A DNA stretch of 64,000 nt from Rosenbergiella metrosideri (GTDB lineage Bacteria > Pseudomonadota > Gammaproteobacteria > Enterobacterales > Enterobacteriaceae). Location: positions 1,273 through 65,272 of the forward strand of contig NZ_JALBCV010000003.1 of assembly GCF_022602565.1 (NCBI RefSeq). The letters run 5' to 3'. The notes below the pieces were generated by a model, which had not been told where the DNA came from, searched no databases, and was given only the letters and a program-made list of their open reading frames with translations. Position numbers and translations under genes: made by a program. Of the stretch, positions 33,522 through 45,504 are shown in pieces; within the stretch, counting starts at the first letter, position 1, and every line of letters starts with the position of its first letter.

Positions 33522-36428
33522 ATGCCTTTTACACTTGGTCAGCGCTGGATTAGTGATACAGAAAGTGAACTTGGACTGGGAACCGTCGTGGCAATCGATG
33601 CGCGCATGGTGACCTTACTTTTCCCAGCCACCGGCGAAAACCGACTTTATGCCCGCAATGATTCTCCCATCACTCGCGTTATGTTTAACCCGGGCGATAC
33701 CATCACCAGCCACGAGGGTTGGCAATTGGTGGTTGACCAGGTACGTGATGAAAACGGCCTAATGGCCTATATCGGCACGCGCAGCGACACTCAGGAAACC
33801 GACGTGGTGTTACGCGAAGTCATGTTAGACAGTAAACTGATCTTTAGTAAGCCACAGGACCGTCTGTTTGCTGGACAATTGGACCGGATGGATCGCTTCG
33901 CGCTACGTTACCGCGCAAGAAAGTACCAAAGCGAACAATACCGTTTACCGACCAGTGGCATGCGCGGGATGCGCACTAACTTAATTCCCCACCAGCTACA
34001 TATCGCGCAAGATGTCGGACGCCGCCACGCGCCACGTGTACTGCTTGCTGATGAAGTCGGACTAGGCAAAACCATTGAAGCCGGTATGATCATCCAACAG
34101 CAATTGCTGGCTGGCCGTGCTGAGCGCGTATTGATCATCGTTCCCGAAACACTGCAACATCAGTGGCTGGTCGAGATGCTGCGCCGCTTTACCCTCCATT
34201 TCTCGCTGTTTGACGATGAGCGGTATAACGAAGCACGTTTTGATAGCGCTAACCCTTTCTTCACCGAACAATTGGTGATCTGCTCACTGGATTTTGTGTG
34301 CAAAAATAAACAGCGCCTAGAAGATATGCTAGAAGCCGACTGGGACTTAATGGTAGTCGACGAGGCACATCACCTCGCTTGGAGCGAAGGCAAGCCCGGT
34401 CGTGAATATCAAGTCATTGAAAAACTGGCCGACGTCGTGCCCGGTGTTCTGCTGTTGACCGCTACGCCAGAACAGTTAGGTATGCAAAGTCACTTTGCTC
34501 GCCTACGCCTACTTGATGCGGATCGCTTCCACGATTTCGATGCCTTCGTTGAAGAGCAGCGTCACTTCCAACCCGTTGCCGAAGCCGTCGCCAGCTTATT
34601 GGCCGAAGAGTCACTAGCCGAGTCACAAATCGCCCTGATCAATGGGCTGATCAAAGAGCAAGATATTCGCCCGCTGATCCTACAAGCGAACAGTGACAGC
34701 GACGAACGCTTGGTGGCCCGCCAGCAGCTAGTTAAGATGTTAACCGACCGTCACGGCACGAGCCGCGTTCTTTTCCGTAATACCCGCCAAGGGGTACAAG
34801 GATTCCCTAAACGCGCGTTGCATGCTGTGCGTTTACCGCTGCCAAGCCAATACCAAACCGCCATAAAAGTGTCTGGCATTATGTCGGCACGTAAGAGTAA
34901 AGATGAGCGGGCGCGTGACTTACTTTACCCCGAGCAGATCTACCAAGAATTCGAAGGGGATAACGGCACCTGGTGGGCGTTTGATCCTCGAGTAGAGTGG
35001 TTAATTAATTATCTACTGGAACACCGTAAAGAGAAAGTCCTCGTTATCTGTGCAAAAGCAGCAACTGCGCTTCAGCTAGAGCAAGTACTGCGTGAGCGTG
35101 AAGGGATCCGTGCGGCCGTCTTCCACGAAGGATTGTCGATTATCGAACGAGATAAAGCCGCAGCGTTCTTTGCTTCGCAAGAAGAAGGTGCACAGGTACT
35201 GCTCTGTTCAGAGATTGGCTCCGAAGGGCGTAACTTCCAATTTGCCAGCCGAATGGTAATGTTTGATCTGCCGTTCAACCCTGATCTTTTAGAGCAACGT
35301 ATTGGTCGTCTGGACCGTATTGGACAACTCCACGATATCGAGATTATGGTGCCATGGCTGGAAAATACCGCACAAGCCGTATTATTACGCTGGTTCCATG
35401 AAGGGTTAGACGCCTTCGAAAGTACTTGCCCGACCGGCCGAACCCTTTACGATAGCGTGCATGACCAGCTATTAGAGTTCTTAGTTGCGCCGGAAAAAGA
35501 TGAAGGGTTAGAGACCTTTATCGAGCAATGCCGTGCACAACATGACGACCTGAAATCACAGCTGGAATCGGGGCGAGACCGTTTATTAGAGCTACATTCC
35601 CATGGCGGCGAGAAAGCGGAACGCCTTGCTGATGAGATTGCCGCACAAGATAACGATACCGCGTTGGTTAACTTTGCCTTGAATCTGTTCGATATTGTCG
35701 GCATTAACCAAGAAGACCGAAGCGATAACTTAATTGTGCTCATGCCTTCCGATCATATGCTAGTCCCAGATTTCCCTGGGTTACCGGAAGACGGCTGTAC
35801 GATTACCTTTAACCGTAACCAAGCGTTATCGCGTGAAGACACTCAGTTCATCACCTGGGAACATCCACTTATTCGAAATGGTCTGGATCTCATCCTATCG
35901 GGTGATACCGGAAGCTGTGCGCTCTCATTATTGAAAAATAAAGCGTTACCGGTGGGAACCCTACTGCTGGAATTGATCTACGTGGTGGAAGCACAAGCGC
36001 CTAAACAACTCCAACTGACTCGCTTCCTGCCGCCTACCCCACTACGCCTCTTGGTCGATACCAAAGGTAACAACCTAGCGGATAAGGTCGAGTTCGAAAG
36101 CTTTAACCGCCAATTGAATGCGGTCAATCGTCACACCGGCAGCAAGCTGGTGAATGCCGTGCAACAAGAGGTGCACCAAATTCTGACGACCGGCGAGCAA
36201 TTGGTCAGCGCGAGTGCGCAAGCCGTTATTACCGAGGCTCAGCAGTCGGCGGAGAAACAGTTAACAGCAGAACTGGAACGTTTGGAAGCGCTGAAAAGCG
36301 TTAACCCTAACATTCGAGAAGATGAACTCGATGCACTGCGCGATAATCGTCAAGAAGTCCTCGACAGCTTATCGCAAGCGAACTGGCGTTTAGATGCTTT
36401 ACGCTTGATCGTCGTGACCCATCAGTAA
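33522..36428 (+). CDS. rapA: RNA polymerase-associated ATPase RapA
   Basis: A 968-residue SWI2/SNF2 ATPase, the same length as in E. coli. An N-terminal Tudor-like pair ([20 protein letters not shown]) is followed by Walker [14 protein letters not shown] near residue 180 and the DEAH box [10 protein letters not shown] near residue 280. The helicase C-lobe contains [12 protein letters not shown] and [11 protein letters not shown]. RapA binds RNA polymerase and recycles it after termination. rluA follows after a G/C hairpin. Confidence 0.97.
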   Translation: MPFTLGQRWISDTESELGLGTVVAIDARMVTLLFPATGENRLYARNDSPITRVMFNPGDTITSHEGWQLVVDQVRDENGLMAYIGTRSDTQETDVVLREVMLDSKLIFSKPQDRLFAGQLDRMDRFALRYRARKYQSEQYRLPTSGMRGMRTNLIPHQLHIAQDVGRRHAPRVLLADEVGLGKTIEAGMIIQQQLLAGRAERVLIIVPETLQHQWLVEMLRRFTLHFSLFDDERYNEARFDSANPFFTEQLVICSLDFVCKNKQRLEDMLEADWDLMVVDEAHHLAWSEGKPGREYQVIEKLADVVPGVLLLTATPEQLGMQSHFARLRLLDADRFHDFDAFVEEQRHFQPVAEAVASLLAEESLAESQIALINGLIKEQDIRPLILQANSDSDERLVARQQLVKMLTDRHGTSRVLFRNTRQGVQGFPKRALHAVRLPLPSQYQTAIKVSGIMSARKSKDERARDLLYPEQIYQEFEGDNGTWWAFDPRVEWLINYLLEHRKEKVLVICAKAATALQLEQVLREREGIRAAVFHEGLSIIERDKAAAFFASQEEGAQVLLCSEIGSEGRNFQFASRMVMFDLPFNPDLLEQRIGRLDRIGQLHDIEIMVPWLENTAQAVLLRWFHEGLDAFESTCPTGRTLYDSVHDQLLEFLVAPEKDEGLETFIEQCRAQHDDLKSQLESGRDRLLELHSHGGEKAERLADEIAAQDNDTALVNFALNLFDIVGINQEDRSDNLIVLMPSDHMLVPDFPGLPEDGCTITFNRNQALSREDTQFITWEHPLIRNGLDLILSGDTGSCALSLLKNKALPVGTLLLELIYVVEAQAPKQLQLTRFLPPTPLRLLVDTKGNNLADKVEFESFNRQLNAVNRHTGSKLVNAVQQEVHQILTTGEQLVSASAQAVITEAQQSAEKQLTAELERLEALKSVNPNIREDELDALRDNRQEVLDSLSQANWRLDALRLIVVTHQ

Positions 36429-36435
36429 TAATCGT

Positions 36436-36453
36436 GAGGGGGGCACCCCCCTC
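36436..36453 (+). terminator. Hairpin between rapA and rluA
   Basis: GAGGGGG/CCCCCTC closed by a GCAC loop, 7 bases after the rapA stop and just before the rluA ribosome site. No T tract, so it more likely stabilises the rapA message or limits rluA translation. Confidence 0.45.
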
Positions 36454-36464
36454 TAGGATAGAAA

Positions 36465-37115
36465 ATGGAAGCTTACCATCCCCCCCTAGAACCTTGGCTG
36501 CATATCCTTTATCAGGATGAGCACATTATCGTGGTCAATAAACCGAGTGGTTTACTGTCCGTCCCGGGGCGTCTACCGGAACATAACGACAGTATTATGA
36601 CGCGTATCCAGCGTGACTTTCCCGGCGCCGAGTCCGTCCATCGCCTCGATATGTCCACTAGCGGCGTGATGGTGGTTGCCTTGACTAAAGCTGCTGAGCG
36701 CGAATTAAAGCGCCAATTCCGTGAGCGAGAGCCGTCTAAAACCTATATCGCTCAGGTATGGGGGCAACTCGTCCCGGATGAAGGGTTAGTCGATTTACCC
36801 TTAATTTGCGATTGGCCGAATCGTCCTAAACAGAAGGTCTGTTTCGAGACCGGCAAAGCGGCACAAACAGAGTGGGAAGTTCTCGCGCGCGATGACGTAA
36901 GCTGTCGTGTCCAGCTAAAGCCGATCACTGGCCGTTCTCACCAGCTACGCGTACATATGCTTGCGATGGGACATCCCATCTTGGGAGATTACTTTTATGC
37001 TTCGCCGGAAGCGAAAGCATTAGCTTCGCGATTACTGCTCCACGCAGAGCGTCTCACCATTACGCACCCTGTATTTGGAAACAGTATGACCTTTAAACAA
37101 CCTGCAGAGTTTTAG
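36465..37115 (+). CDS. rluA: Dual-specificity 23S rRNA/tRNA pseudouridine synthase RluA
   Basis: A 216-residue enzyme. The catalytic aspartate is in VHRLDMSTSGVMVV (motif RLD near residue 64). KPITGRSHQLRVHMLAMGHP completes the RluA-family core, and no S4 domain is present, as expected. It modifies U746 of 23S rRNA and U32 of several tRNAs. It is close to the E. coli protein (219 residues) and in the same place, after rapA and convergent with djlA. Confidence 0.96.
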   Translation: MEAYHPPLEPWLHILYQDEHIIVVNKPSGLLSVPGRLPEHNDSIMTRIQRDFPGAESVHRLDMSTSGVMVVALTKAAERELKRQFREREPSKTYIAQVWGQLVPDEGLVDLPLICDWPNRPKQKVCFETGKAAQTEWEVLARDDVSCRVQLKPITGRSHQLRVHMLAMGHPILGDYFYASPEAKALASRLLLHAERLTITHPVFGNSMTFKQPAEF

Positions 37116-37127
37116 GCTCTGCAGGTT
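37099..37127. terminator. Terminator hairpin between rluA and djlA
   Basis: AACCTGCAGAG/CTCTGCAGGTT is an 11-bp perfect stem with a seven-base loop that includes the rluA stop codon. It lies between convergent genes and can serve both. Confidence 0.7.
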
Positions 37128-37144
37128 ATTCTGCGCGTCAGGGA

Positions 37145-37957
37145 CTAGAAACCTTTCTGGCTACGGATGAGCTCATACGCCGATTGAATTTTTTGCGCTT
37201 TTTCTTTAGCAAGCGTCATCATCTCTGGGGGTAACCCTTTAGCCACTAACTTATCCGGATGATGTTCGCTCATTAATTTGCGATAGGCGCGTTTGATGGC
37301 TAAGGCATCATCTTCTGGGGAAACACCTAATACCGAGCAAGCGTCCTGCAGAGTCGGCCCTTGAGGCGCTTGGCGAAAGCCCCCTTGCTGTTGCGAGTAG
37401 CCTTGTTGGCCAAAATGGCTTCCACCGGCCATCATGCGGATAAACAGCTCAAACTGCTGACGAGAAATGCCCAGCTCTTCCGCGATAATATATAAGACTT
37501 GCTGCTCATTCGGATGGAGCTCACCATCAGCTAAAGCTGCCTGAATCTGGATTTCCAGAAAAATCTTAATTAAATCAACCCGTCCCACGCACGCTTGTCT
37601 AAATTCGCGTAATTTTTGGCGTAACGGAAAATCGGTTTCTTTGCCCTCACGAAAGGCTTGCTGCGCCAGTTGGCGTGAGGCACCTTGCAGCTGCATACGG
37701 TCCATAATGGTTGAAGCCAACTGGATATCCGCCTCCGTGACGCGGCCTTTGGATTTGGTTAAGTGTCCCATCACTTGGAAGGTCGTGATGAAAAAGAGAT
37801 TCTGTCTAGAGTGAGCAGCGCCGTTAAAATTTCCAGCAAAATTGGACATTACCGTGTCGACAAGATGCCCGAGGAGTAAGCCACCGACGATGCCCCAAAA
37901 CCCTACCCCTGAAAAGAGTCCTAATAAAAAACCAATTACTTTGCCTCGGTAGCGCAT
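37145..37957 (-). CDS. djlA: Membrane-anchored co-chaperone DjlA
   Basis: A 270-residue protein with one N-terminal transmembrane helix ([20 protein letters not shown]) and a central TerB-like region ([40 protein letters not shown]). The C-terminal J domain contains HHPDKL near residue 240. It stimulates DnaK at the inner membrane and is linked to capsule control. It has the standard position beside lptD, divergently transcribed. Confidence 0.95.
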   Translation of the reverse strand: MRYRGKVIGFLLGLFSGVGFWGIVGGLLLGHLVDTVMSNFAGNFNGAAHSRQNLFFITTFQVMGHLTKSKGRVTEADIQLASTIMDRMQLQGASRQLAQQAFREGKETDFPLRQKLREFRQACVGRVDLIKIFLEIQIQAALADGELHPNEQQVLYIIAEELGISRQQFELFIRMMAGGSHFGQQGYSQQQGGFRQAPQGPTLQDACSVLGVSPEDDALAIKRAYRKLMSEHHPDKLVAKGLPPEMMTLAKEKAQKIQSAYELIRSQKGF

Positions 37958-38138
37958 AAACTCCTCAATTCGTCATGCTAATGTTTTCATTTTCGATTAT
38001 CATACCCGTCATTTACTAAACCGCCTATCGCTAAACCAGCTTAATCTCGATTATCGCTGGCGCTGATACTTTCGGTACGTTACTCTTTATCGGACTGCTG
38101 GCCCCTTGCCAGAACTTACGGAATCTTAGATACCGCGT

Positions 38139-40496
38139 ATGAATAAAAGACTACCTACATTGCTGGCCACTATGATTGGTTCAGCCCTATACAGCCAGTA
38201 TTCGCTTGCTGACGACCTGATGTCGCAATGTATGCTGGGCGTGCCTTCTTATAATCGTCCGCTGGTGAAAAGTGACCCAAATACGCAGCCCGTCACTATC
38301 CATTCAGATAGTGTGAAAGGTAATTACCCTGACGATGCGATTTTTGACGGCAAAGTAGATGTTAATCAAGGGAATAGCCGACTTCGTGCTGACCAAGTTC
38401 AACTCCATCAACGTCAGCAATCGGGGCAAAACACCCCTACTCGTACGGTGGACGCACTGGGGAATGTTCACTACGACGATAATCAAGTTATCTTAAAGGG
38501 TCCTAAAGCTTGGTCCAACCTGAATACCAAAGATACTAATGTTTGGGACGGCAACTATCAGATGGTTGACCGTCAGGGACGTGGGACGGGTGCACAGATG
38601 AAGCAACGCGGTAACAACCGCTATACTATTCTAGAAAATGGTAGCTTCACCACCTGCTTACCGAATTCCAATAGCTGGAGCGTTGTTGGCTCGCAAATTA
38701 TTGAAGACCGCCAAGAAGAGGTGGCGGAAATTTGGAATGCGAGATTCAAAATCGGCTCAGTACCGGTGTTTTATAGCCCCTATCTGCAAATGCCTATCGG
38801 CGATCGCCGTCGCTCCGGCTTCCTAGTGCCTAATGCGAAATATGGCAGTAAAAACGGCTTCGAATTTATGTTGCCTTATTACTGGAATATCGCGCCTCAG
38901 ATGGATGCCACTATAACGCCGCATTATATGAGTAAACGCGGTGTACAATTACAAAACGAATTCCGTTATCTTTCCGTATTAGGCGCGGGACTCATGGAGT
39001 TTGACTATCTCGGTTCCGATAATGAGTACGATAAACAAAAAAGTGCTCGAGGGATCGCCGACGGTGACAGCTCTAAACGTTGGTTATTCTATTGGCAACA
39101 CAGTGGGGTCTACGATCAGCACTGGCGCTTTAATGTTAATTACACCAAAGTCAGTGACCGTTATTATTTTAACGATCTCGACTCAAAATATTATAGCTCG
39201 ACTGATGGGTATGCAGACCAAAAATTCAGCTTTGGTTATGCGGATAAAAATTGGGATGCGACGCTGTCGACGCGGGATTTCCAGACCTTTAACAAGCTCG
39301 ATACCAGCATCTACCGCACCTTACCGCAGCTAGATGTGAATCTTTATCAGAATGATGTCGGACCTTTCGATACCCACGTCTATGGTCAGTTTGCGCGCTT
39401 TACCAATACGAACTCGCGCTTACCTAGCGCCACGCGACTACACATTGAGCCAACGATTGACTTGCCGCTCTCTAACGGCTGGGCAAGCTTAAATACTGAA
39501 GCGAAATTACTGGCGACCCATTACCAGCAAGATAACTTGCAACACGCTGATGAGCTTCCTAACGGTAGCGATTATAACCTAAAAAGCTCGGTGAACCGAA
39601 CCCTGCCACAGTTTAAAGTGGACGGTAAGCTAGTCTTTGATCGTGATATGGATTGGGCGCAAGGCTATACGCAGACATTAGAACCACGTGTTCAATATCT
39701 CTACACGCCTTATCGTAACCAAAATAATATCTACCCCTACGATTCAACATTATTACAAACCGACTACACTGGCCTATTCCGCGATCGCACTTATAGTGGA
39801 TTAGATCGTATTGCCTCGACCAACCAATTGGCGACCGGGGTTACGACGCGTATCTATGATGAAAATTTAGTTGAACGTTTTAATGCCTCCGTAGGTCAAA
39901 TCTACGCGTTCACTCGCTCACGTACGGGTGACCCGTCGGATGATAATGATACGGGAAGTATTATTTGGGCTGGTGACACTTACTGGCGCATGACTGACCA
40001 ATGGGGTTTACGCGGGGGTCTACAGTATGACACCCACTTAAATAACGTGGCGCAAGGTAATGCCGGTATCGAATACCGCCAAGATAGTGACCGTGTGATA
40101 CAACTGAGCTATCGCTATAGTAGCCCTGAATACATTGCTCGCGCGATGAATAACTCAATCTATACCACGAGCCCAATCTATAAGAACGGGATCTCGCAAG
40201 TGGGAGCCACCGCTAGCTGGCCAATTGCTGATGCATGGTCTGTTGTTGGGGCCTACTATTATGATACACGTAATAGTAAACCGGCTGAACAGCTGCTTGG
40301 CGTGCAATATAGCTCATGTTGCTATGCGGTGCGCTTGGGTTATGAACGTAAGATCAATGGCTGGCAAAACGATACCAGCGAGTACGACAATCAGATCTCA
40401 TTTAATATAGAGTTCAGAGGGTTAGGGGCTAATTACGGTCTAGGTACCGCAGAAATGCGGACTCAGGGAATTATCCCTTATCAGCCAACGTTTTAA
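38139..40496 (+). CDS. lptD: LPS-assembly outer-membrane protein LptD
   Basis: A 785-residue protein with a signal peptide to Ala24. The N-terminal OstA beta-jellyroll ([20 protein letters not shown]) is followed by a 26-strand barrel. Four cysteines match the E. coli disulfide set: Cys31 just after the signal, one near 173 (FTTCLPN), and the adjacent pair near 724-725 (SSCCYAV). With LptE it inserts lipopolysaccharide into the outer leaflet. Essential. It is first in the lptD-surA-pdxA-rsmA-apaG-apaH run. Confidence 0.97.
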   Translation: MNKRLPTLLATMIGSALYSQYSLADDLMSQCMLGVPSYNRPLVKSDPNTQPVTIHSDSVKGNYPDDAIFDGKVDVNQGNSRLRADQVQLHQRQQSGQNTPTRTVDALGNVHYDDNQVILKGPKAWSNLNTKDTNVWDGNYQMVDRQGRGTGAQMKQRGNNRYTILENGSFTTCLPNSNSWSVVGSQIIEDRQEEVAEIWNARFKIGSVPVFYSPYLQMPIGDRRRSGFLVPNAKYGSKNGFEFMLPYYWNIAPQMDATITPHYMSKRGVQLQNEFRYLSVLGAGLMEFDYLGSDNEYDKQKSARGIADGDSSKRWLFYWQHSGVYDQHWRFNVNYTKVSDRYYFNDLDSKYYSSTDGYADQKFSFGYADKNWDATLSTRDFQTFNKLDTSIYRTLPQLDVNLYQNDVGPFDTHVYGQFARFTNTNSRLPSATRLHIEPTIDLPLSNGWASLNTEAKLLATHYQQDNLQHADELPNGSDYNLKSSVNRTLPQFKVDGKLVFDRDMDWAQGYTQTLEPRVQYLYTPYRNQNNIYPYDSTLLQTDYTGLFRDRTYSGLDRIASTNQLATGVTTRIYDENLVERFNASVGQIYAFTRSRTGDPSDDNDTGSIIWAGDTYWRMTDQWGLRGGLQYDTHLNNVAQGNAGIEYRQDSDRVIQLSYRYSSPEYIARAMNNSIYTTSPIYKNGISQVGATASWPIADAWSVVGAYYYDTRNSKPAEQLLGVQYSSCCYAVRLGYERKINGWQNDTSEYDNQISFNIEFRGLGANYGLGTAEMRTQGIIPYQPTF

Positions 40497-40550
40497 TCAT
40501 TAGTCGATAACCGGTAATTTCCGCATTGCGGTCTTAACGATGGAAAATGT

Positions 40551-41846
40551 ATGAAGAATTGGAAACTCCTGATGCTGGGCGCTTTAATGGCGAATGCAAG
40601 TTATGCTTTCGCAGCGCCTCAAGTCATTGATAAAGTTGCAGCCGTTGTCAACAATGGTGTAGTGCTTGAAAGTGATGTCGATAACATGATGTCTTCCGTA
40701 AAAAGCCAAGCTCGCCAAGCGGGTCAGCAGTTGCCGGATGATGCCACGCTGCGCCATCAGATTCTCGAGCGTCAGATCATGGATAGTATTATCATGCAAC
40801 AAGGCCAGCGCGCGGGTGTAAACATTAGCGATCAAGAGGTCGATGAGGCCATTCAAAATATCGCTGCCCAGAACCATATGACGCTGGATCAGTTACGGAG
40901 TCGTTTAGCCTATGACGGGATGAACTATGCGACCTATCGCACGCAAATCCGTCATGAAATGACGATTGCTGCAGTGAGAAATAACGAAGTACGTAGTCGC
41001 ATCACCATTCTACCGCAAGAAGTCGATACCTTAGCGAAGCAAGTTGCTGCGCAGAATGTGCCAGGTACCGAGATGAACCTGAGTATGATTCTGCTGCCTC
41101 TTCCTGAGAATCCAACGCAACAACAAGTTGATGATGAAGAAGACCTCGCGAAAAAGTTAGTCGGTGAATTACGAGGTGGGGCAAACTTCGGTAAGATGGC
41201 CGTGACCTACTCTGCATCACCTGAAGCGCTAAAAGGCGGGAATATGGGCTGGGGCAAAATCGAAGAGCTCCCTTCCCTCTTCAGCCAAGCGTTAAGCACT
41301 GCGCAAAAAGGCGATATTGTTGGTCCAATCCGCTCAGGCGTTGGCTTCCATATCATCAGAGTGAACGATATGCGTGGCGAGAGTAAAAACGTCTCAGTCA
41401 CAGAGGTTCACGCTCGTCATATCTTAGTCAAAACGTCACCGATCATGAACGACGATCAAGCGCGTGCCAAGATTGAACAAATTGCCGCCGATATCCGCAG
41501 TGGTAAAACCACCTTTGCGAATGCTGCGCGCCAAAACTCTGATGACCCAGGCTCGGCAAACCAAGGTGGTGATTTAGGTTGGGCATCGCCAACCATTTAT
41601 GATCCTGCTTTCCGTGACGCACTGATGCACTTATCGCCGAATAAGCTTAGCCAACCGGTACGTTCTTCCTTCGGCTGGCATCTGATTGAACTGTTAGGGA
41701 CTCGCCAAGTTGATAAGACTGATGAAGCCGAAAAAGACAGGGCTTACCGTATTCTCTTCAATCGTAAGTTTGCCGAAGAAGCGCAAACTTGGATGCAGGA
41801 AGAACGCGCCTCTGCTTACGTTAAAATCTTAGACTCAAATGGCTAA
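40551..41846 (+). CDS. surA: Periplasmic chaperone/peptidyl-prolyl isomerase SurA
   Basis: A 431-residue protein with a signal peptide of about 21 residues ([16 protein letters not shown]). An N-terminal chaperone region is followed by two parvulin domains (starting about [16 protein letters not shown] and [16 protein letters not shown]) and a C-terminal helix. It escorts outer-membrane proteins, LptD included, to the Bam complex. It starts 54 bases after lptD and ends overlapping pdxA by eight bases. Confidence 0.97.
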   Translation: MKNWKLLMLGALMANASYAFAAPQVIDKVAAVVNNGVVLESDVDNMMSSVKSQARQAGQQLPDDATLRHQILERQIMDSIIMQQGQRAGVNISDQEVDEAIQNIAAQNHMTLDQLRSRLAYDGMNYATYRTQIRHEMTIAAVRNNEVRSRITILPQEVDTLAKQVAAQNVPGTEMNLSMILLPLPENPTQQQVDDEEDLAKKLVGELRGGANFGKMAVTYSASPEALKGGNMGWGKIEELPSLFSQALSTAQKGDIVGPIRSGVGFHIIRVNDMRGESKNVSVTEVHARHILVKTSPIMNDDQARAKIEQIAADIRSGKTTFANAARQNSDDPGSANQGGDLGWASPTIYDPAFRDALMHLSPNKLSQPVRSSFGWHLIELLGTRQVDKTDEAEKDRAYRILFNRKFAEEAQTWMQEERASAYVKILDSNG

Positions 41847-42831
41847 TACTCCTCGTATTGCTATCACTCCCGGCGAACCCGCCGGGATTGGCCCAGACCT
41901 GATTGTGCAATTAGCACAACAGGCCTGGCCCGTCGAGTTGGTTGTCTGTGCCGACCGTGCGTTGCTGTTACAACGTGCTGAAATGCTTGGCCTCCCATTG
42001 ACCTTACACCCTTATCAACCGCAAGAGCCTGCGCAGCCCCAAGCTGCTGGAACCTTAACGCTCTGCTCTATTCCCTTACCCGCCGTGCCACAACCGGGCC
42101 AACTCGATCTTGCGAATAGCCAATATGTGCTGGACTCGCTCGCGCGTGCATGTGATGGGAATTTACACGGTGAATTCAACGCTTTAGTCACCGGTCCTGT
42201 GCATAAAGGCGTTATCAATGATGCGGGTATCCCTTTTACTGGCCATACTGAATTTTTCGCTGAACGATCATTAACCCCACGGGTGGTGATGATGCTAGCG
42301 ACAGAGGAGCTGCGTGTGGCCCTTGCTACGACGCATCTGCCGTTAAAAGATGTCGCTGCCGCAATCACGCAACAGAGCTTACGCGAGGTAATTACTATCT
42401 TGCATGCCGACTTGCGTCGTAAATTTGGTCTTTCAGATCCCCATATTCTCGTCAGTGGTCTCAATCCCCATGCGGGCGAAAATGGTCATATGGGGCGGGA
42501 AGAGATTGAGGTGATTGAGCCGGTATTGGCTGAATTACGGCAGCAGGGCCTGCGGCTGAGTGGCCCCCTTCCTGCTGATACATTATTTCAACCGAAATAT
42601 TTACAGCAGGCGGATGCGGTACTCGCCATGTATCACGACCAAGGTCTTCCAGTCCTTAAATATCAAGGGTTTGGTCGAGCCGTGAATATCACTCTCGGCT
42701 TACCTTTTATCCGGACTTCCGTCGACCATGGCACAGCCCTCGACTTAGCCGGTACACACCAGGCGGATAGCGGCAGCTTTATCACTGCACTTCGCCTTGC
42801 TATCACTATGATTAAGAGTAGTAATGAATAA
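41839..42831 (+). CDS. pdxA: 4-hydroxythreonine-4-phosphate dehydrogenase PdxA
   Basis: A 330-residue cytoplasmic enzyme of pyridoxal phosphate synthesis. It oxidises 4-phosphohydroxy-threonine with NAD. Recognisable segments are [45 protein letters not shown] and [17 protein letters not shown] (metal-ligand histidines in the last two). It is encoded within the lptD-apaH run with overlaps at both ends (eight bases to surA and eight to rsmA). Confidence 0.97.
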   Translation: MANTPRIAITPGEPAGIGPDLIVQLAQQAWPVELVVCADRALLLQRAEMLGLPLTLHPYQPQEPAQPQAAGTLTLCSIPLPAVPQPGQLDLANSQYVLDSLARACDGNLHGEFNALVTGPVHKGVINDAGIPFTGHTEFFAERSLTPRVVMMLATEELRVALATTHLPLKDVAAAITQQSLREVITILHADLRRKFGLSDPHILVSGLNPHAGENGHMGREEIEVIEPVLAELRQQGLRLSGPLPADTLFQPKYLQQADAVLAMYHDQGLPVLKYQGFGRAVNITLGLPFIRTSVDHGTALDLAGTHQADSGSFITALRLAITMIKSSNE

Positions 42832-43651
42832 TCGCGTACATCAGGGGCACTTTGCCCGCAAACGTTTTGGACAAAACTTCCTCAATGACAGCTATGTCAT
42901 TGAGAGCATTGTCGCCGCCATTCATCCGACCAAACAGGATGCTATGGTCGAGATTGGGCCAGGTCTAGGCGCCCTGACCGAACCCGTTGGCGAGCGCCTC
43001 GATGCGCTAACCGTTGTCGAGCTGGACCGTGACCTCGCCGCCCGTTTACAAACACACCCTTTTTTAGGTCCTAAACTGACTATCTTCCAACAAGATGCAA
43101 TGACCTTTAACTTTGGTGAACTGGCGGAGCAAAAAGGACAATCTTTACGGGTGTTCGGTAACTTACCCTATAACATCTCGACGCCTCTGATGTTCCATCT
43201 TTTTAGCTTTACCAAAGCCATCAAAGATATGCATTTTATGCTGCAAAAAGAGGTGGTGAACCGTTTAGTCGCTGGCCCAGACAGTAAAGCCTACGGCCGC
43301 TTAACGGTCATGGCACAATACTATTGCCAAGTGATCCCGGTACTTGAAGTCCCCCCTCATGCCTTTACGCCGCCGCCAAAAGTGGATTCGGCAGTCGTAC
43401 GCTTAGTCCCTCATCAACAGTCACCGTACCCTGAGGTCGATGTGCGCGTACTGGGGCGTATTACCTTAGAGGCATTCGGAAAACGTCGTAAAACACTGCG
43501 TAATAGCCTAGGCCACCTTTTCAGTGCGGAAGTGCTCGATCAGCTCGGAATTAGCGGCACTCTTCGCGCAGAAAATGTTACTGTTGCTCAATATTGTCAG
43601 CTGGCTCAGTGGTTAACAGCACACCCTCCCCAGCAAGCTCGTGAGGAATAA
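42824..43651 (+). CDS. rsmA: 16S rRNA dimethyladenosine transferase RsmA (KsgA)
   Basis: A 275-residue methyltransferase that dimethylates A1518 and A1519 of 16S rRNA late in 30S assembly. The SAM pocket includes [22 protein letters not shown] and [10 protein letters not shown], and the catalytic [12 protein letters not shown] is present. It overlaps pdxA and shares one base with the apaG start (TAATG). Confidence 0.97.
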   Translation: MNNRVHQGHFARKRFGQNFLNDSYVIESIVAAIHPTKQDAMVEIGPGLGALTEPVGERLDALTVVELDRDLAARLQTHPFLGPKLTIFQQDAMTFNFGELAEQKGQSLRVFGNLPYNISTPLMFHLFSFTKAIKDMHFMLQKEVVNRLVAGPDSKAYGRLTVMAQYYCQVIPVLEVPPHAFTPPPKVDSAVVRLVPHQQSPYPEVDVRVLGRITLEAFGKRRKTLRNSLGHLFSAEVLDQLGISGTLRAENVTVAQYCQLAQWLTAHPPQQAREE

Positions 43652-44028
43652 TGTCGGACACTACCACCTTAACGATTAGCGTAACCACTCATTATCTTCC
43701 GGCGCACTCGGCGCCGGATGCCAACCAGTACCAATTCGCCTACACTATTACTTTAGAGAACCACAGTGACCAACCGATGCAGCTGCTTGAACGCTATTGG
43801 CTCATCACGGACGGTAACGAAAAAATTACTGAGGTGGCAGGTGAAGGTGTCATTGGTAAACAGCCGACTTTACAGGTTGGCGAGCGCTTTAACTATACCA
43901 GCGGCGCAATGCTTGAGACCCCAGTCGGTACGATGCAAGGCCACTACTTGATGCGCAATGAGGATGGCAGCGAATTTAAAGCCCCAATCCCACCATTTCT
44001 ATTAGCCGTAGAAGGTGCCCTGCACTAA
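43651..44028 (+). CDS. apaG: Co2+/Mg2+ efflux-associated protein ApaG
   Basis: A 125-residue fibronectin-type-III-like beta-sandwich protein. Typical segments are YQFAYTITLENHSDQPMQLL, VVGEQP-like GVIGKQPTLQVGERFNYTSG and MQGHYLMRNEDG. The cellular role is not firmly known. It is always placed between rsmA and apaH in enterobacteria, as here. Confidence 0.96.
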   Translation: MSDTTTLTISVTTHYLPAHSAPDANQYQFAYTITLENHSDQPMQLLERYWLITDGNEKITEVAGEGVIGKQPTLQVGERFNYTSGAMLETPVGTMQGHYLMRNEDGSEFKAPIPPFLLAVEGALH

Positions 44029-44050
44029 GCTAATTTTCTAAAGGGTGAAG

Positions 44051-44878
44051 ATGAGTACCTATTTAATCGGCGACATACACGGCTGCTACCAAGAGTTCTG
44101 CCAATTATTGGATCAGGTCGCTTTCGATCCGGCCCAGGACGAATTATGGCTGACCGGTGACTTGGTCGCGCGTGGCCCGGATTCATTGCAGGTATTACGG
44201 AAAGTCAAATCGCTCGGCGATGCAGTGCGACTTGTACTAGGAAATCACGACCTTCACTTACTGGCTGTTTACGCTGGGGTCAGTAAAAATAAATCCAAGG
44301 ATCGATTACAGCCGCTGCTTGAGGCCGAAGATTGCGACGAATTAGTTAATTGGTTACGCCGCCAGCCGTTACTGCAAATCGATCATGAAAAACAGCTGAT
44401 TATGGCGCATGCGGGGATTACCCCGCAATGGGATTTAGAGACCGCACAGCGTTGTGCGGGGGATATTGAAGCCGTGCTTGCGAGCGATAGCTACCCGCTG
44501 TTACTGGATGCCATGTATGGCGATATGCCCAATAATTGGTCGGAAAATCTCAGCGGATTAGCACGCTTACGCTTTAGCACTAATGCCTTAACCCGAATGC
44601 GCTACTGTTTTCCTGGCGGTCAGTTGGATATGATCTGTAAAGAAAAACCAGAAGACGCGACGCCGCCGTTAAAGCCTTGGTTCGATATACCTCGGCAGTT
44701 ATCCGAAGAGTTTACCATTGTATTTGGTCACTGGGCCTCGTTGGAAGGCAAAGGTACGCCAAGTAATGTTATTGGTCTTGATACCGGATGCTGCTGGGGT
44801 GGCGAATTAACGCTTCTACGTTGGGAAGATGGTCGCTATTTTCATCAGCCCTCTGCACAGCAGAAAGCCGATGAATAG
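44051..44878 (+). CDS. apaH: Bis(5'-nucleosyl)-tetraphosphatase (symmetrical) ApaH
   Basis: 275 residues from the ATG at 44051 ([14 protein letters not shown] matches the family start; an in-frame GTG at 44045 is inside the ribosome site). Calcineurin-type metal motifs are [17 protein letters not shown] and GNHDLHLL. It splits Ap4A to two ADP and so controls Np4-capping and stress alarmones. It is convergent with folA, with 12 bases between. Confidence 0.96.
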   Translation: MSTYLIGDIHGCYQEFCQLLDQVAFDPAQDELWLTGDLVARGPDSLQVLRKVKSLGDAVRLVLGNHDLHLLAVYAGVSKNKSKDRLQPLLEAEDCDELVNWLRRQPLLQIDHEKQLIMAHAGITPQWDLETAQRCAGDIEAVLASDSYPLLLDAMYGDMPNNWSENLSGLARLRFSTNALTRMRYCFPGGQLDMICKEKPEDATPPLKPWFDIPRQLSEEFTIVFGHWASLEGKGTPSNVIGLDTGCCWGGELTLLRWEDGRYFHQPSAQQKADE

Positions 44879-44890
44879 ACCGGCGAGCGA

Positions 44891-45376
44891 CTAAGCGCGG
44901 CGTTCTAAGATCTCAAAACATAGGCCATAGTGGTTGGCCTCGTCTGCATCTCGAAATTCGCTGAAGACCGATTCCCACTGGTCAGGATCGTATTCCGGAA
45001 ATTGGGTATCCCCCTCAATCTCAGCATCGACATGGGTTAAATACAGCTTATTTGCCTGAGGCAAAAGTTGCTGATAGAGATTCCCGCCACCAATAACCAT
45101 AATTTCTCCTGCCTCCGCGGCACAGGCAATTGCCGCGTCGATAGAGGTTACCCAAAAAACATTGTCTTGCGCAGGTTGTTCCTGACGACTAATGACGATA
45201 TTTTTCCGGCCTGGTAGCGGACGACCAATCGACTCGAATGTCTTGCGACCCATGATGATAGGTTTACCCAGAGTTTGCTGCTTAAACCACGCGAAATCGG
45301 CGGGAAGATGCCAGGGCATTTGATTTTCATTACCGATAATACGGTCGGTTGCCATCGCGGCGATTAGGCTTAACAT
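44891..45376 (-). CDS. folA: Dihydrofolate reductase
   Basis: 161 residues from the ATG at 45376 (E. coli 159); a longer frame to 45406 adds ten non-homologous residues. The opening [20 protein letters not shown] and [12 protein letters not shown] hold the active-site acid and substrate loop. [19 protein letters not shown] binds NADPH, and [13 protein letters not shown] completes the cofactor site. It is the trimethoprim target. No kefFC-like genes lie between it and carB, unlike in E. coli. Confidence 0.96.
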   Translation of the reverse strand: MLSLIAAMATDRIIGNENQMPWHLPADFAWFKQQTLGKPIIMGRKTFESIGRPLPGRKNIVISRQEQPAQDNVFWVTSIDAAIACAAEAGEIMVIGGGNLYQQLLPQANKLYLTHVDAEIEGDTQFPEYDPDQWESVFSEFRDADEANHYGLCFEILERRA

Positions 45377-45472
45377 AGTTGCACTCTCTGCATAAAAGAC
45401 GCGCAATCATACGAGAAGGCGTGGAGATAGTCGAGAGGGATGAGGAGGAAAAAATGGATTTTAAAAAAATAA

Positions 45473-45493
45473 ACGGCCTCATTGCGAGGCCGT
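45473..45493 (-). terminator. Intrinsic terminator of carAB
   Basis: On the minus strand, ACGGCCTC/GAGGCCGT with a five-base loop is followed by TTTATTTTTTT. It lies about 11 bases after the carB stop. Confidence 0.9.
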
Positions 45494-45504
45494 GATTTTA
45501 AGGC